A stretch of DNA of 64,000 nt from Musa acuminata AAA Group. Lineage: Eukaryota; Streptophyta; Magnoliopsida; Zingiberales; Musaceae. Below the pieces are notes generated by a model. That model ran no database searches. It was not told the origin of the DNA and saw nothing but the letters and a program-made list of their open reading frames with translations. Below, one piece after another: positions 21,983-34,118 of the stretch. How positions within the stretch are numbered: the first letter of the stretch is position 1; each line of letters opens with the position of its first letter. The stretch spans positions 20,975,001 to 21,039,000 of the forward strand of contig NC_088345.1 in the NCBI RefSeq assembly GCF_036884655.1. The letters are read 5' to 3'. The position numbers were made by a program, and so were the translations under genes.

Positions 21983-24900
21983 ATGGTATCTAAGGAGGCA
22001 ATAAATGCTAAATTCGAAGCCTTGGAGGCACGAATGGAGGATAAGATTCGGACACTCTTTACCGAACTCAGATTGGGCCGACCACTAAGCCCAAAGAAAT
22101 CACATCAAGGAGAGAGTTTTTCCCAATCGCACCAAGCCCGAAAAGATGACTTCCAAGGGAGGGGAGGCTCTATGATCGATCCCAACTATCCACGCATGAG
22201 GGTGGACTTCCCTAGATGTGAAGAAAGAAACCCGATTGGTTGGATCTTGCGAGCGGAGCGATATTTTCGGTACCACAAAACCGCGGATGCATCTATGGTG
22301 AAAATTGCAGCTATACATCTTGAAGGGGATGCTATATAGTGATTTGACTGGTTTGAACATACTTATGGAGTCCTTTCATGGAAATAATTCAAAGAAGGAC
22401 TGCTGATCCGCTTCAGACCAACCGATTACGAGAATATTGACGGACAACTAGCAAAGATCCGACAAACCGCCACCATTCAGGAGTACCAAATCAGGTTTGA
22501 AAGGTTATCTAATCAAACTCTTGATTAGTCTCAAAAATAGCTATTGAGGACCTTCATTGAGGGCTTGAAGCCGGAGATCCGAGGAGAAGTTAAAGCGCGA
22601 CAACCGTACATGCTTATGGCAGCCATCTCTTTCGCACGACATCAAGAGGAGCAATTGAACCATGAAGCTCGAAGGACTAGGGTCACTCCTGAACCAGCAA
22701 TACTGAAGCCCTTAGCCCCCCCTACTGTTGACCGAGTCCCTGGACCAAAAAGGTTAACAAGAGAAGAGCTTCAGGAGCGATTTGCGAAGGGGTTATGTTG
22801 GCATTGCGATGAGCCGTGGAGCCATGAGCATCGCTGTAGTAAAGGGAGACTTTTTATCATTGAACCAGTAGAAGAAGAGGTCATTGAACATCCAGAAGAG
22901 AGCATTGAACATAAAGAAGAAGATGCAGAAGAAGAGCCACAACCGACCGAAGTTACGGTACATGCACTAGCCGGCTACTCAAACCCACAAACGATGAAAG
23001 TTGGAGGCCTTCTCAAACAACAACCGATCACTGTTTTCATCGACACAGGCAGCACTAATAATATCCTAAACAGTAAGGTTGCTATCCGAATGGCATTACC
23101 TATCGAGAATTGCTATAGGTTTGATGTTAAGGTCACCGACAGACGGATTTTGAAGTGTGATCATAGGCGCCCGCAGGAGAAACTATTGTTGTAGGACCAA
23201 GAGATAATTGCAAATTTCTTCCTTCTCCCTCTTGATGATCATGAGGCCATGCTCAGAATTAAATGGTTGACAAAATTAGGTGATTTTTCTTGGAATTTTA
23301 TGAAACTAATTATGAAATTTTACAGTAAGGAGAAACAGGTGATACTACACGGGAAACGTGGGGGCGACGTAACGATGATTTGCACACAACAAATGAAGAA
23401 GGTTTTGCATAAAGCATGTAGTGGCTTTTTGGTACAACTTGAGCAGCAAACTAAGGGAGAGCCAACAGAATTTGAAGATCCAAATCTAGTTCCTTTGCTT
23501 GCTGAATTTTCAGATATAATTGACGAGCCGCGCAATCGACCTCTTACCCGCCGGCATGATTATTATATAACGATTCTTCCAAGCAAACCTCCAGCAAATG
23601 CTCAGCCATATCAGTATCCACATCTCCAGAAGGATGAAATAGAATGGATTATAAAAGAGATGCTCGAAACAGGAGTTATTCGGCCATGTTGCAGCCCCTA
23701 CTCTTCACCGGTGCTCCCCATACGAAAGAAGGACAGAACATGGTGATTATGTGTTGACTACCGAGCTCTCAATGGCATAACCATCAAGGATAAATACCCT
23801 CTTCCAGTAGTAGATAAATTGCTAGATGAAAGGGAGCACAAATCTTTACAAAGCTGGACCTTCGATCCGGGTATCATCAAATACGAGTATGTGAAGAAGA
23901 CATACCGAAAACCACCTTTTGAACACACAACAACCACTATGAATTTTTGCTTTCTTCAAAAGGAGGAATATCTTGGGCATATCATATCAGAGGAAGGTGT
24001 GGCAGTAGACCCCTTCAAAATTGGAGCAATGCAAAACTAGCTGACTCCGAGGAACAAAAAATTGCTACATGGCTTTCTGGGTTTAATAGGCTACCACTGC
24101 AATTTCGTGAAAAACTATGGAGAGATCAGTGCACCACTTACTTCCTTTCTGAAAAAAGATGTCTTCCAATGGTCGGACAAAGCCTCTGCTGCCTTCGACA
24201 AACTTAAGGCAGCCATGACGACGACGCCGGTGCTAACACTACCAGATTTTAACCGACCCTTCATTATTGAGGCCGACGTATCTAGAGTCGGAATTGGAGC
24301 AATTCTCATGCAAGATGGTTGACCACTCGCATACACTAGCAAGGCATTATCTCCCTCCCATCAAAATAAGTCAACATATGATAAGGAGATGCTCGCCATT
24401 ATGCGCGCAGCAACGAGGTGGAGACCCTACTTGATTGGTCGAGGATTTCAAATTAAAACTGACTAAAGAAGCCTCAAGTACTTTTTGGAGCGAAAGATAT
24501 CATCCCCTGAGCAGCAAAACTGGGTAACAAAACTTCTTGGATTTGATTTTGAAATAACTTACAAAAGGGGGAAAGAGAATGTTCTTGCAGATGCGCTTTC
24601 GCAGCTACCCGAGCAAGCTGAAGTTTTGGCCATTTCACTTTCGACCAGCGACTTCCTTGAGGATATTAAGATGGAATGGCAGGAAGATTTAAAGACTAGT
24701 AAGATTATAAAAAAATTGCAAGAAGCACCAAGCCTCATGGCTCATTACAATTGGGACTCAAAAGAATTACACTATAAGGGACGCATTGTGCTTATGATAA
24801 ATTCTACTTGCATCTTCACGAGCAGATTTTGGACAAAGTTATTCTATATGCAGGGTACTAAATTGAAAAGGAGTATGGCATATCACCCACAAACCGACGG

Positions 24901-25150
24901 CCAGACGAAGTTGTAAATAGGTGCTTGGAGATAGCCCAAAGCCACCCACCAAATATGACTACCCAAGGAGAAATTCAGATTCAGCCAAGTGCCATTATTG
25001 ATCGACGGATCGTGACTCGACGACGATGATCCACTACTGAATTGCTAATACAGTGGGCAAACCTACTAACAGAAGATGCCACTTGGGAGAACTATGATGA
25101 CTTGAAGATCAAATTCCCAAAATTCATGAATCGTCAGCCTCGAGGACAAG
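21983..25150 (+). pseudogene. gag-pol: Chromovirus 1 gag-pol pseudogene
   Basis: Blocks in order: Gag N-terminus (21983-22339, RYFRYHKTADASMVKIAAIH); Gag C-terminus with a CWHCDEPWSHEHRC knuckle and the protease motif FIDTGSTNN (22544-23194); the start of reverse transcriptase (23249-23746, GVIRPCCSPYSSPVLPIRKK); a reverse transcriptase core carrying a large deletion that removes the catalytic motif (23819-24040); the thumb and RNase H start (24062-24322); and RNase H fused by deletion to the end of integrase (24485-24916, YHPQTDGQTK). Most of the integrase core is gone. A chromodomain remnant (ATWENYDDLKIKFPKF) follows to 25150. TAG at 22538 and TGA at 24320 are shared with chromovirus 2. 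Confidence 0.87.
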
Positions 25151-25172
25151 GCTGATTTGAAGAGGGCGGGTT

Positions 25173-25607
25173 TGTTAGGACTCTAGCTAGGAGAGTCCTA
25201 ATTGAGAGGGACATTCATGTAAAACCTACCTAAGCCGACCCCTATTAAAGAGGTGAAGTGGTCGGCTAGGGTTAGGAGGTTATTTCTTAGAGAAGAATAA
25301 GGAGTTGTAAAAGAATAGGAGTCTTGAGTAGGAGTCCTATTAGGAGTTGGTTAGAAGTAGGAGTCTTGAGTAGGAGAACTATTACGAGTTGGTTAGAAGT
25401 AGGAGTCTTAAGTAAGAGTCCTATTATGAGTTAGGGTTTAGAAGCCCTATAAATAGTCATGTATTCCACCTCTTTTCACAAGCAATAGATGAATCTTTTC
25501 TGCAGGCTTTGAGCAGCAACTTGGAGGGAGGAACCCCTATAGAGTTCCAAGGAGGCCGATCCCTAAAGAGATCAACCCCAAGTTTAGAATCTGCAAGGGT
25601 TCTAACA
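25173..25607 (+). repeat. 3' LTR of chromovirus 1
   Basis: 435 bp, the same length as the 5' LTR and differing at only a few sites. It ends TCTAACA before the TACCA duplication. Confidence 0.9.
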
Positions 25608-26216
25608 TACCATCACCTAGTCTTGGTGGTACCACCGCCCAAACCTCCTTGGAGGCTGAGCCTCAAGTGGTTCCACCGCCCGCCCTAAGCGGTTCCACCG
25701 CTTAGCATGGTTTTAAGTGGTCGAGTGGGTCTTCCATTCGGACCAACTCAGCCCTTACTTAGGCCTAATGGCCCCCCTAATTAAGTTGGCTTAATTCCAA
25801 CCTAATTGCATCTTAACATTACTACGATCTAGAAAATTATTACAAAGTATTAATCAAATATTTTTCGGCATGTCATTAGTTCTTCGACGCTTCATCCAAT
25901 CCTTTGGCGCATCGTCCTCTTTTGTGACCTTTTGCCCAATCAGCATGTTGACCTCCATAACTCCGATCTTCTTGGCATAATGTTTGTTCTTCTAAGCCCA
26001 ATGCCCAAACTCATGGCATGAAGTATTCTACCGATACGTTGACCGATCCTCCGGCTCAATGTCCAATTTTCTGACATGTTTCACTCCGGCTCAACATTGA
26101 TTCTTCCTGCTTTAACTGTCTCTTCATGATTGAAGCTACTCCTATATTACTCAAAAACACAGATTAAATCATAAACTCTATCAAATGATTTCATCATCAA
26201 AATCCGAGATTCAACA
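25608..26216 (-). repeat. 3' LTR of element D, part 2
   Basis: The U3 half of the LTR, resuming at the target duplication and ending GAGATTCAACA on the plus strand. It includes GGTGGTACCACCGCC-type palindromes near 25624-25640. Confidence 0.82.
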
Positions 26217-28200
26217 ATCTCCCCCTTTTTTATGATGATAACTAATTGATGATGGAGTTTAAATTAAACTCCCCCTATCAATATGTCATATTGATAGAAC
26301 CATGAATTCAGAAACAAATTATGAATCCAAGCAATATGTCATCATAAAAGCATGCATAATCAAAATTTTAATACATCATTCCATGCATGATTGTCATCAT
26401 AACTTCTCCCCCTTTGTCATCAACAAAAAGGAGAAGTGCAACTTTAAAGATTTAGAGATATACAAGCTTAGTGATTTAGCAAATTTTTCATCACTTTGGA
26501 ACATGCAAGCTAGTGAGTTCTTCTTTCTCTTTTGATTGTGAAAGCTAGCAATTTTTGCTTCCTTTTCAATGTTCAAGCTAGCAAATTTAGATTCTCTTGT
26601 GAGATGTGTACACTAGCAATCTAGCAAGATTGCAATGCATCATTTTAGAATATGCAAGCTAGCAAATTTTATCTCCTCATTTGTCATTATCAAAAAGAAG
26701 GGAAGAATACAATTGTATAATTCTTTTTCCTTTACATTAATTTTCACATCATGACAAAGATAAATTTAAATCAAATGTGATGAGGTATACAATTTATAAA
26801 TACAAGGGAGTATCATAAATAAGTCATGACATGAAAGATATAATATCAAAGATTATTTGAATACCAAAAGATATGATTCATATGCAAGAATCATATGAGA
26901 ATAAAGAGTAAGAGATTTTGATTCATAAAAGAAAATCTCAAGTTAAGAAATCAAGAGAATGTTCATGATTCGTTTGAAAAAATCTCATTTAGATTTAAAT
27001 TATCAAATCATCAAAATCATTTTCAAGAGATTAAAAAAAAAGACAGATAGATTCATTAATCTCTCCTTTTTTTTTATCAAAGATTCAATTATATCATAAG
27101 ATATACAAATCATAATTACAAAGGAGTCATATAAAAATCATGACATGAAAGATATTAATATGAAAGATCAATTCGTGAACGATTCATCTTGACAAATCTC
27201 CTTTTTAGTAAATAATGAATAGAATCATAGGAGATCAAATAAGATATCTTGATTCAAATAAATCTCAAATTATTAATGTCAAGAATCAAGATTCATTTGG
27301 ATAAATCTTCTCTTAGACGAGTAAATCATACATGAATTAAGAAAAATATTTCATATAAAATATATCTCAAGTCATAAACATCGATAAATGATTCGATTAG
27401 ATATATCATCTCATTAATAAAATGAATTATATGAAAAGAAATCCAAAATCATCATCAAAAATCACTTTTCGGATAATTCAATGAAAGCAACATAGATAGA
27501 TTCCTATAATATTAAAAATAGCTCAAGTTCTTTTAGTTTCAAATTTTGTGATTGATTTTATGCAAGCATGCCTTTGTATTTTTATGTCAAATCAAAACAT
27601 GCATCATCATTTAAACTCAAAAAAGCAAGAAAAATCATCAAGATCAAAAAGTGTAACACATAATTCCAAAACATATAATTTCAAATCATCATTACTTCAA
27701 ATCCACATGCATAATATAAAATCATCAAGCATAATACCAAACCTTTTTAATATTTTCATTACATAATTACATCATTAAAACATCAAGCATGATTTCATTG
27801 AACATAAGGCATTTTCAATCAAGATCATTTTGTTTTTTTTTTTTTGTAGTAATGTATTTTCAATCAAAATGATTAAGTGAATCTAACTTTTCATGCTTAG
27901 TCTTCCATACAAAAGCCATGCATCATCATTTACAATCGAAAAGCAATATGAAAATCATTAAGATACACATTATTGTTTCTTAAAATATGCATAGAATTAA
28001 TCTTATTTGGTGTATAAGCATTACATTTAATTTTAACATTTTTATTCCTTTATTATAAAACATGTAATTATCATAATAATTTTTTAATTTTTCAAAAATA
28101 CTAGAAAGAAAAGCATGATCCCCTTTTATTTATATTTTTTATATTTTATATATTAATTTAAAAATAACTTGTAAAATGCATAAGTAATTTCATAGTAAAC
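26217..28200 (-). other. Polypurine tracts and non-coding interior of element D
   Basis: ATCTCCCCCTTTTTT (26217-26231) is the reverse complement of the final polypurine tract. Further tracts (CTCCCCCTATC near 26271; CTTCTCCCCCTTTGTCATC at 26402-26420) and repeated GCAAGCTAGCAA-type motifs (26500-26660) follow. The rest is AT-rich and degenerate with no open frame of interest. Confidence 0.7.
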
Positions 28201-29150
28201 TAAGGGGGTTTTGGTTACCTCGTCGTCGAAAGTCATTAAGGCATAGTTTGTCAGCTTATCTTTGTTGGTTTGTCTCTCGTCTTTGGATGAGCTCGATTCG
28301 TCCCAAGCCACCTAGAATACTTTCTTCTTCTTTGGCAGTTTCTTCTTTTTAAGTTAATTTTTTTTCTTTGGTTCTTGTTTTAAGAACTTTTTAAGCTTTA
28401 TTGTGAGACGTTCAAGGTCATCATCATCATCACTTGAGTTATCACTCAAGTGGTATTCTATTGTTTGAAATGTCAAATCCTTCCTATTCTTTAGAAGGTT
28501 ATTCTCATGTTCATCAAGTTCATCGTGTGCCTTGCATGTCATTTCATAGTCATCAAAGAACCAATAAGTTTTTCAAATGAAAATTTGTTTAAATCCTTTG
28601 TCTCTTGTATTACAGTTACTTTTGAATCCTAGTTTTTAGGAAGAGAACGTAAAACTTTATTCACAAGTTTAAGATTCGAAAAACTTTTACTAAGAGCTTT
28701 TAAACTATTGATGGCATCTATAAAACGGGTGTACATGTCAACAATAGTTTCACTCGGCTTCATACAAAATATTTCAAAATCATGCATCAGAAGATTAATT
28801 TTTGAATCTTTAACTCTACTAGTGCCTTCGTGTGTGACTTCAAGAGTGTGCCAAATGTCATGCACAATTATGTAAATAGAAATCCGATTAAACTTGTTTT
28901 TATCCAAAGCACAAAACAAAGCATTGATAGTGTTTGAATTCAAGGAAAAAAAAATTTTCTCAAAATCACTTCATCCATTCTTAGATTTAGAAGGTGTTTA
29001 AAAACTAAGTTCAATAATATTCCATAAATCAAAGCTCATAGAAAGTAAAAAAACTCTCATCCAAGTTTTTCAATAAGTGTAGTCCGTCTTATTGAACACA
29101 GGAGGACAAACGAAAGAGTGACCCTCTTGAAAGCCAAAAAGAGTCATTTC
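28200..29150 (-). pseudogene. gag: Gag pseudogene of element D
   Basis: On the minus strand it has the capsid-like block (28943-28629, ALFCALDKNKFNRIS and VDMYTRFIDAINSLK) and a C-terminal region (28542-28354, LPKNRKDL-like, then acidic). After a frameshift it reads WDESSSSKDE and ends with a tail close to PLVYYEIT. As in A and E, no CCHC knuckle is present where one would be expected. Stops and frameshifts make it non-functional. Confidence 0.8.
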
Positions 29151-29197
29151 TCTTGGGTGTTAAACCAAATGAGGAAAAACATGGCTTTGATACTAAC

Positions 29198-29880
29198 TAT
29201 TAGGATCAAGTCAATACTAAGGGGGGGTGGGGGGCGAGAATTAGTGCATATGTAAAAGCATGTTGAGTCGAAAATCTTCATACGATAGAATTTATTTCGA
29301 TAATGTTTAACTTTGAAAATGTTCATAAGAGTGTGCAGCTATGAGGAAGTAAAGTAGTTGCAAAGTAAGTAAATTACAACAATAGAAATGCAAATCAAGT
29401 TTATAGTAGTTTGGTCGTCGTGACCTACGTCCACTCCCAATTCCTCTTCTATCAAGGCCACCGGCATCTACTAACAATCTTCCTTCAATGGGCAAAGACT
29501 AACTACTCTTACAACTCTATTCTCCTTTTGATAGGCCCAGGCGAGAACCTTTACACCCTCACTCACTCCTATCTAAATAGAAATCACACTTAGACTAGAG
29601 GAGGAGAACTCTCACAAGATTACAACAGAATTTTCCTTTCTTTTTGTTCTCAGTTCTTGTGTTATCTGAGCAGGGATGAGAGGGATATTTATAGGCCCCA
29701 AATGGATTTAAACTTCGAGCCTATAAGTGTCTCATCCTCAGTTTTTGGGGTATTGGTGGTACCACCGCTTGTGTTGGGCAGTACCACCACTCAGTCTAGC
29801 GGTACCACCGCTTGACAAAGCCTTGGAGACTAGGCTTTGGCATTACTATCGCCTGACAGGGTGATACCACTGCTTGACAG
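29198..29880 (-). repeat. 5' LTR of element D, truncated
   Basis: It starts TATTAGGATCAAG on the plus strand, continues with a G-run and AATTAGTGCATATG, and matches 19580-20200 of the 3' LTR. It stops inside the U3 palindrome cluster near 29880, where gag of element E begins on the opposite strand. Confidence 0.8.
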
Positions 29881-30362
29881 GCTTGATCTTTGCCTATTTA
29901 TGTTCTCTTAATAAGAATTGGGATTCAAAAGTAACTACTATACAAGAGGCAAAAGACTTAAATAAGTTTTCACTCAAAGAACTTATCAGGTCTTTAATGA
30001 TCTATGAAATGACTAATGTGGCACAAAATGAACTTGAGGACAACCTTCCAAAGAACAGGAAGGATTTTAGACTTAGAACAATTGAAGACCACTCGAGCAT
30101 AAGCTCAAGTGATGGTGAACTTGAACTCCTCACTATGAAATTTAAAAAGTTCATGAAACAAAAATTAAAGAACAAAAAGAACACAACTACTTGCTATGAA
30201 CGCAAGAAGAGAGAAGCACTTTGGAATGAATCGAGCTTATCCGATGATGAGGAGGAAACCAATGAAGAACAAACCAATAAATGCGAGGTGGCAAACTACG
30301 CCTTTATGGCTTTCGACGATGAGGTAATCAAAATCCCCTTAGTTTATTTCGAAATTACCTGA
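29881..30362 (+). pseudogene. gag: Gag C-terminal fragment of element E
   Basis: Open for about 160 codons, from NWDSKVTTIQEAKDLN through LPKNRKDF to the tail EVIKIPLVYFEIT. The Met at 29874 belongs to the D LTR junction and is not a natural start. The place of the zinc knuckle holds only TTCYERKKREALW, and acidic WNESSLSDDEEE follows. The frame has no stops, so the loss of the 5' part may be fairly recent. The fragment lacks most of the capsid-like domain. Confidence 0.82.
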
Positions 30363-32267
30363 TACTTTTCATGAGTTATTTTTAATTTAGTTTAATTATT
30401 TTTTCTTGAAAATTGTATGTTTAATAATATAATGAAAATGCTAAAAACTTGGGATCATGCTAGTAATTTTGAAAATGATAATGAAAATTATATGTTTTAT
30501 AATAAAGAAATAAAATGTTAGATTTAAATCTAATGATAATCCTATGTATGTTTTTAAGAAGCATTAATGTGTATCATGTTGATTTCCATATTGTTTTTCA
30601 ATTTTAATTGAAGATGCTCTATGATTAATGATATCATGCCCAAAGTAATGATACATAATGATCATGCTTAATAAGTTTATATTTCAAAATTATGTATGAT
30701 GATTTTTGTGATTTATGGATTATCGATCTTTGCCTTAATGAAAGTTCTTTTTCGGTTTTAAATGTTGATGCATATTTTTTATTTGTCATAAATGAAAAAG
30801 GGGCTTATATGAAATCAATCATATGAATTGAAATACTAAAAAGAGGAAAGCTTTCTCCTTGAAAATTTTCTTTTTCTCTACTTCATCGATTTTCAAAAAA
30901 GAGAGACTAACAAATCTATCTATATTTTTTATGAATCTCTTGAAAATAATTTTGATATGATAATTTGAATTTGAATAAGCTTTATCTTGATTTTTTGAGA
31001 TTTATAATATGAAATCTTTTATGAATCAAGATCTATTATTTGACCTCTTATGTTTCTCTTTCTCATTTACTAAAGAGGAAAATAATTTAATTCATGATCT
31101 TGATTTCTCGATATTTGATACTTGAAATCTTTCTATGAATGAAGATCATTTTCTCCTTATTTCTTTTTGCTATCTACTATCAAAATGAATCATGATTTTT
31201 TGGAATTATAATTTTTATGATTCATATTGAATTGAGAGATTTTATATGCATGAATTGAGATCTTGTTCTCCTACAAGATTAAATGAATTTTATCTATATC
31301 ATGATCTCCTAAGAATTCTTTTTGTTAATTATTTAAGAGGAGATTTGTTAAAATGAATCATGGTTTCTCTTGATTTCTTGAATTTTAGACTTGATCTTTC
31401 GTTTTTGAAGGTTGAAATAATGATTGAAATATTGATATAATTATGATGATGATTTGATATTATGCATGCAATACTTTAACTTATGATAATGATGCATGCA
31501 ATGATGAAATATTCATGATGAAAAATTATTTTGACATTCATGACTTGATTTTTCATCTTTGTTATTTATCCTTTGTCTTGATTTGGAACTTGATGTAAAG
31601 GAAAAAAGAATTATAAAATTAATTTATTTCCATCTTTTTGACAATAACAAAGGGGGAGAAAGAACTAGCTATGCTTGTTCTAAAATTATGTAAAATTTGC
31701 TAGCTTGCATGGTGCAAAATGTGTTAGCTTGCTTAAAAGTAAAACTTGCTATCTTACTAGCTTGCATATCCAAATTTTGCTAGATTACCCAACTCAAAAG
31801 AGAAGCAAGAATTACAAGCTTTTACATCTTAAAAGAGAAGCAAAAGATTGCTAACTTGCATATTTCAAGAAGCAAAAATTGCTTTCTTCAACATCTCAAA
31901 TATTGCTAGCTTATATTTTAAAAAAATTGATGTAAAAATATGCTAGCTTGCATGATGTAAAACTTACTAAATTGCTAGCTTACATTTTCTAAAAAGATGT
32001 AAAAAAAGTTGCTAGCTTGCATGATGATAAAACTTGAGATTATGTTTATAATGCAGTGATTTGAACTTGTATGTCTAAACACTTGATAGTTGAACTTCTC
32101 CTTTTTGTTGATGACAAAGGGGGAGAAGTATGGTGTTATGCATAAGTTTATGATAATATATTGCTTTGATTTTTGAATCCAAAAGTTTTATCGAGATGGC
32201 ATATTGACAGGGGGAGTTAAGGTTAACTCCGTCATCAATTGATTATCATCATCAAAAAGGGAGAGAT
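30363..32267 (+). other. Non-coding interior of element E with repeated polypurine tracts
   Basis: AT-rich, without coding frames. Polypurine tracts occur at about 31647-31661 and 32112-32127, GGGGGAGTTAAGG occurs near 32210, and the final tract AAAAAGGGAGAGAT is at 32254-32267. TTGCTAGCTTGC-like motifs are repeated from about 31665 to 32030. Confidence 0.72.
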
Positions 32268-33184
32268 TGTTGAATCTTGGATTTTGATGATGAAACCAAT
32301 TAATAGTATTTATGATTTAATCTACGTTTTGAGTGATGTAGGATGCTTTGATCAGGATTAGACAATTAAAGCAAGAAGAATCATGTTGGGCCAGAGAAAA
32401 ATATGTTAGAAGATTGGACGTCGAGCCGAATGATCGGTCAACGTATCAATAGAAGGCTTCGGGCCACGAGTTCGGGCATCGGGCCAAGAAGAGCAGATAT
32501 TGTGCTAAGGAAATTGGAGTTGCAAAGGTCAAATGGCCGATTGGGCAATAGGCCACAAGAGAGGATGAGGCGTCGATGAACCAATGACGTGTCAAACAAC
32601 ATCTGATTAGCTTAGTATTAATTGTCTCAATCGAAGTAGGTTTTATGTGTGTAGGATTAACTAAGATAATAAGGCATAAAGTAAAATGAAGTCCCGAAGT
32701 CAAGAACGTGATTTCGTTGGGAGTTCAAGAGTTCGTCGGAAGTTCTATCGGAATTGACCAAGAAGTCTAGGAGCTTGCCAAAGAAGTTCATCAGAACTCA
32801 CCAAGAAGATCATCGTGAAGTCCAGGAGCTTGTTGGGAGTTAGCTGGAACATTACCAAGAGATCATCGGAAGTTCGTCGAAAGATCACTAGAAGCTCACT
32901 AAAAGAAACCTAGACTTACGGACTTGTTTAGCTTAGTAAATATCTTAAATTTTATAGTTAGTATATAATTGAGATTGGAATTGGGCCAACCCAATTAGGA
33001 GCCAATTGGGCCCATGTATGGACTATGTTGGGCCCAATGAAAGGCCCAAATAATGACCCAATAGGTGGCACCATTATGGCACAGTCTTCGAGACTATGTC
33101 AGGCGATAGTACTACCAGTCTGGGCGGTGGTACTGCCTAGTAGAAGTGTCAGGCGATTGTATGGCCAATCTGGGTGGTGGTACC
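32268..33184 (+). repeat. 3' LTR of element E, part 1 (U3)
   Basis: It starts TGTTGAATCTTGG after the polypurine tract. Short palindromic GGCGGTGGTACTGCC-type motifs appear from about 33100. It is broken at 33184 by chromovirus 2. Confidence 0.82.
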
Positions 33185-33567
33185 TATTAGGACTCTAGCT
33201 AGGAGAGTCCTAATAGAGAGGGATATTGTTAGGACTCTAGCTCGGAGAGTCCTAATTGAGAAGGACATTCATGTTGGAGGTTTTTTCTTAGAGAAGAATT
33301 AGGAGTTGTAAGGGAATTTGAGTCTTGAGTAGGAGTCCTATTAGGAGTTGGTTAGAAGTAAGAGTCTTAAGTAGGAGTCCTATTATGAGTTAGGGTTTAG
33401 AAGCCCTATAAATAGCCATGTATTCCTTCTCTTTTCTTAAGCAATAGATGAATCTTTTCTACAGCCTTTGAGCAGCAACTTGGAGGGAGGAACCCCTATA
33501 GAGTTCCAAGGAGGCCGATCCCCTAAAGAGATCAACCCCAAGTTTAGAATCTGCAAGGGTTCTAACA
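33185..33567 (+). repeat. 5' LTR of chromovirus 2
   Basis: 383 bp. The first 40 or so bases are present twice in tandem (33185 and 33227), each copy holding the AGGACTCT...AGAGTCCT inverted repeat. It ends GGGTTCTAACA. Confidence 0.88.
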
Positions 33568-33569
33568 CC

Positions 33570-33581
33570 TGGTATCAGAGC
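33570..33581 (+). other. Primer-binding site of chromovirus 2
   Basis: TGGTATCAGAGC two bases after the LTR; initiator tRNA-Met type. Confidence 0.9.
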
Positions 33582-34118
33582 AGTGTTCTTGGCATCTCGC
33601 TGCCCTTCCACAGCCATCCATCAACCCTCCACAACTGTCCAAAGCAATTCCCACAATTGCTTAAAAGATCGTCGCCAAATTCCGCCATCATCTCCACCAC
33701 TGCGGATCATCCCGTGAATTGCAACAGGTTCTGGTTTCCTACCTTACTGCTGCTGCAATTTAGTTATCCCTATCCGAAAATCCAAAAAAAAAAAAATTGT
33801 TCCTATATTGTTGCATAAACTTTCGTCACAAAGTTTTAATCTCTACAACGAAAGATACATTGTAGAATTTCAGCCGCATAGCACTGTTTGTTTGATCTTG
33901 ATATTATATTTTCTCTGATATTACTATCAATTCCCTCCTCAAATCTTTCAAATTTTTGGTGGAGATTTCGTCGAGAAACCGCTGTTTCTTCGACGATAAT
34001 TCTGCTCTTACAAGACAACACAATTCTGCAGCAAACTTTCACTGATTTTTATCAAACCTATACATGCCTTTAACCCGTCAACAAAAGAGTTAACATCACA
34101 GATTTAGAGTCATATACT

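Larger units (their letters stand above)
20215..25607 (+). mobile_element. Chromovirus 1 (Ty3-gypsy), 5393 bp, decayed
   Basis: Both LTRs are 435 bp (20215-20649 and 25173-25607) and end in TGTTAG...TCTAACA. A TGGTATCAGAGC primer-binding site lies at 20652-20663 and the polypurine tract GAAGAGGGCGGGTT at 25159-25172. The target duplication TACCA is perfect (20210-20214 and 25608-25612). The small size, short LTRs and chromodomain remnant suggest the Reina clade of chromoviruses; that clade call is inference. The coding region is full of stops and deletions. Confidence 0.9.
19580..29880 (-). mobile_element. Element D: gag-only Sirevirus, interrupted by chromovirus 1
   Basis: On the minus strand it reads a truncated 5' LTR (29880-29198), a degenerate primer-binding site (29195-29184), gag (about 29150-28200), about 2 kb of non-coding DNA and a 3' LTR (26216-19580) split by chromovirus 1 at 20215-25607. 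No pol is present. It sits in the protease of element C; the five bases to its left (TGAAG, 19575-19579) would be a target duplication copy but no partner is seen. Without the chromovirus the 3' LTR is about 1244 bp. Confidence 0.8.
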
